23,776 nucleotides of DNA from assembly GCA_024699595.1 (NCBI GenBank), contig JAILPG010000135.1, positions 1-23,776 of the forward strand, given 5' to 3'. Source of the stretch: Lachnospiraceae bacterium. Lineage in GTDB: Bacteria; Bacillota_A; Clostridia; Lachnospirales; Lachnospiraceae. The notes under the pieces were generated by a model, which did not search any database, was not told the origin of the DNA, and saw nothing but the letters and a program-made list of their open reading frames with translations. Shown in pieces: positions 23,237 to 23,776 of this stretch. Numbering within the stretch: position 1 is the first letter of the stretch; each line of letters begins with the position of its first letter. The position numbers and the translations under genes are program-made.

Positions 23237-23309
23237 AGCCGATGATCGGACTCGAACCGATAACCTGCTGATTACAAATCAGCTGCTCTGCCAATTGAGC
23301 CACATCGGC
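23237..23309 (-). tRNA. tRNA-Thr (TGT)
   Basis: A 73-nt cloverleaf with acceptor pair GCCGATG/CATCGGC, anticodon loop TTTGTAA (anticodon TGT, reading ACA) and T-loop TTCGAGT. CCA is not encoded; six T follow the discriminator base. Confidence 0.95.
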
Positions 23310-23316
23310 AAATAAA

Positions 23317-23389
23317 TGGGACCTATAGGGCTCGAACCTATGACCCTCTGCTTGTAAGGCAGATGCTCTCCCAGCTGAGCTAAGATCCC
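23317..23389 (-). tRNA. tRNA-Val (TAC)
   Basis: A 73-nt cloverleaf with acceptor GGGATCT pairing with AGGTCCC (one G-T pair), anticodon loop CTTACAA (anticodon TAC, reading GTA) and T-loop TTCGAGC. CCA is not encoded. It is 7 nt upstream of tRNA-Thr. Confidence 0.95.
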
Positions 23390-23410
23390 AAATAGTAAGC
23401 ACAGCGCAGA

Positions 23411-23585
23411 CATAATTTAATGAATCTTGCAAGCTTGCTTGCGTAAGGTTTTATTAAATTATGGATGCATTAGATTACAAATGTGTTGAGCAAGATGCGA
23501 AGCATCTGCGAATCTGTTTGTAATGCTGTGCGAATGCATCATTTTAAATCCTGTTAGTAGCGCGTGATGGCGATGCGTAGCATCG
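23411..23585. repeat. Hairpin-rich spacer between tRNA-Asp and tRNA-Val
   Basis: No gene is seen in the 255 bp between the two tRNAs. There are three stacked inverted-repeat structures. First, CATAATTTAAT/ATTAAATTATG (23411-23421 with 23453-23463) with an inner GCAAGC/GCTTGC. Second, GATGCATT/AATGCATC (23464-23471 with 23533-23540), inside it ATTACAAA/TTTGTAAT, and inside that AGATGC-GAA-GCATCT (23493-23507). Third, CGATGC-GTA-GCATCG (23571-23585). The nested, perfect arms suggest a structured RNA or a dispersed repeat element. Confidence 0.6.
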
Positions 23586-23644
23586 ACATACTCGAACGTC
23601 CTTGGGAAATCTCTCCGTCCTGATCGTTATTGACTCACTTCTAA

Positions 23645-23718
23645 CGACCCAGACGGGACTCGAACCCGTGACCTCCGCCGTGACAGGGCGGCGCTCTAAC
23701 CAACTGAGCCACTGGGCC
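23645..23718 (-). tRNA. tRNA-Asp (GTC)
   Basis: A 74-nt cloverleaf with acceptor GGCCCAG pairing with CTGGGTC, discriminator G73 (an aspartate identity base), anticodon loop CTGTCAC (anticodon GTC) and T-loop TTCGAGT. CCA is not encoded. It is the first tRNA of the cluster inside the window; more may lie upstream beyond the right edge. Confidence 0.95.
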
Positions 23719-23776
23719 AGATCATATACCCTCAAAACCGAACACTGAAATAATATCACAACGGATTATTTATTGT

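Noticed and set aside
22882..23759. Minus-strand open frames over the tRNA genes
   Set aside because: They translate tRNA sequences (SGQRGQTV-like and GSSPIIG-like strings are typical false ORFs of tRNA genes).

Overview
The window looks like chromosomal core-genome DNA from a low-to-mid GC Firmicute of class Clostridia, most likely the Lachnospiraceae. This rests on strong AGGAGG-type ribosome binding sites, sigma-A-type promoters, the NADH-linked PyrK/PyrD dihydroorotate dehydrogenase pair, a PcsB/CwlO-like NlpC/P60 hydrolase, a DUF1934 gene, and tRNA genes without encoded CCA. I see no prophage, insertion sequence, CRISPR array or integrase.

Layout, left to right. (1) 1-1091, minus: an MsmX/UgpC-type sugar ABC transporter ATPase cut off by the window edge. 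(2) 1092-1849: mostly non-coding, with a candidate 70-residue gene ending just before a strong terminator, then a good promoter. (3) 1850-4475, plus: an unknown 122-residue protein, a lipoprotein resembling trigger factor without its PPIase domain, and asnS. (4) 4529-5937, plus: a promoter overlapped by a 16-bp perfect inverted repeat, then a secreted NlpC/P60 peptidoglycan hydrolase. (5) 5939-12422, minus: a tightly packed run of eight genes, pyrC-pyrK-pyrD-ispE-gntR(FCD)-DUF1934-deoC-FRG, with overlaps or gaps of at most 36 bp. (6) 12515-13252, plus: plsC. (7) 13260-21296, minus: a candidate 37-residue gene, a D,D-carboxypeptidase, an RluA-type pseudouridine synthase, ackA, cca, a PEGA-domain surface protein and a multi-pass membrane protein. 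(8) 21381-22433, plus: a 350-residue protein I do not recognise. (9) 22551-22901, minus: a cupin with a near-consensus promoter. (10) 23025-23718, minus: tRNA-Asp, -Val, -Thr, -Tyr and -fMet, ending in a clear terminator, with a 255-bp hairpin-rich spacer between Asp and Val.

How the genes fit together. The eight-gene run joins the last enzymes of UMP precursor synthesis (PyrC, PyrK, PyrD) with an isoprenoid enzyme (IspE), a metabolite-responsive repressor and deoxyribose salvage (DeoC). The other minus run mixes cell-envelope genes (carboxypeptidase, PEGA protein, membrane protein) with RNA modification or maturation (RluA-type enzyme, CCA-adding enzyme) and acetate formation. The cca gene is needed here because none of the five tRNA genes encodes its CCA end.

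The most interesting non-standard signals are: the convergent NlpC/FRG genes, one base apart with no terminator, with the first minus-strand terminator lying on the NlpC promoter; the PPIase-less trigger-factor-like lipoprotein; an FRG-domain gene at the end of a pyrimidine operon; two candidate small genes; and repeated GNA-triloop hairpins in non-coding DNA.
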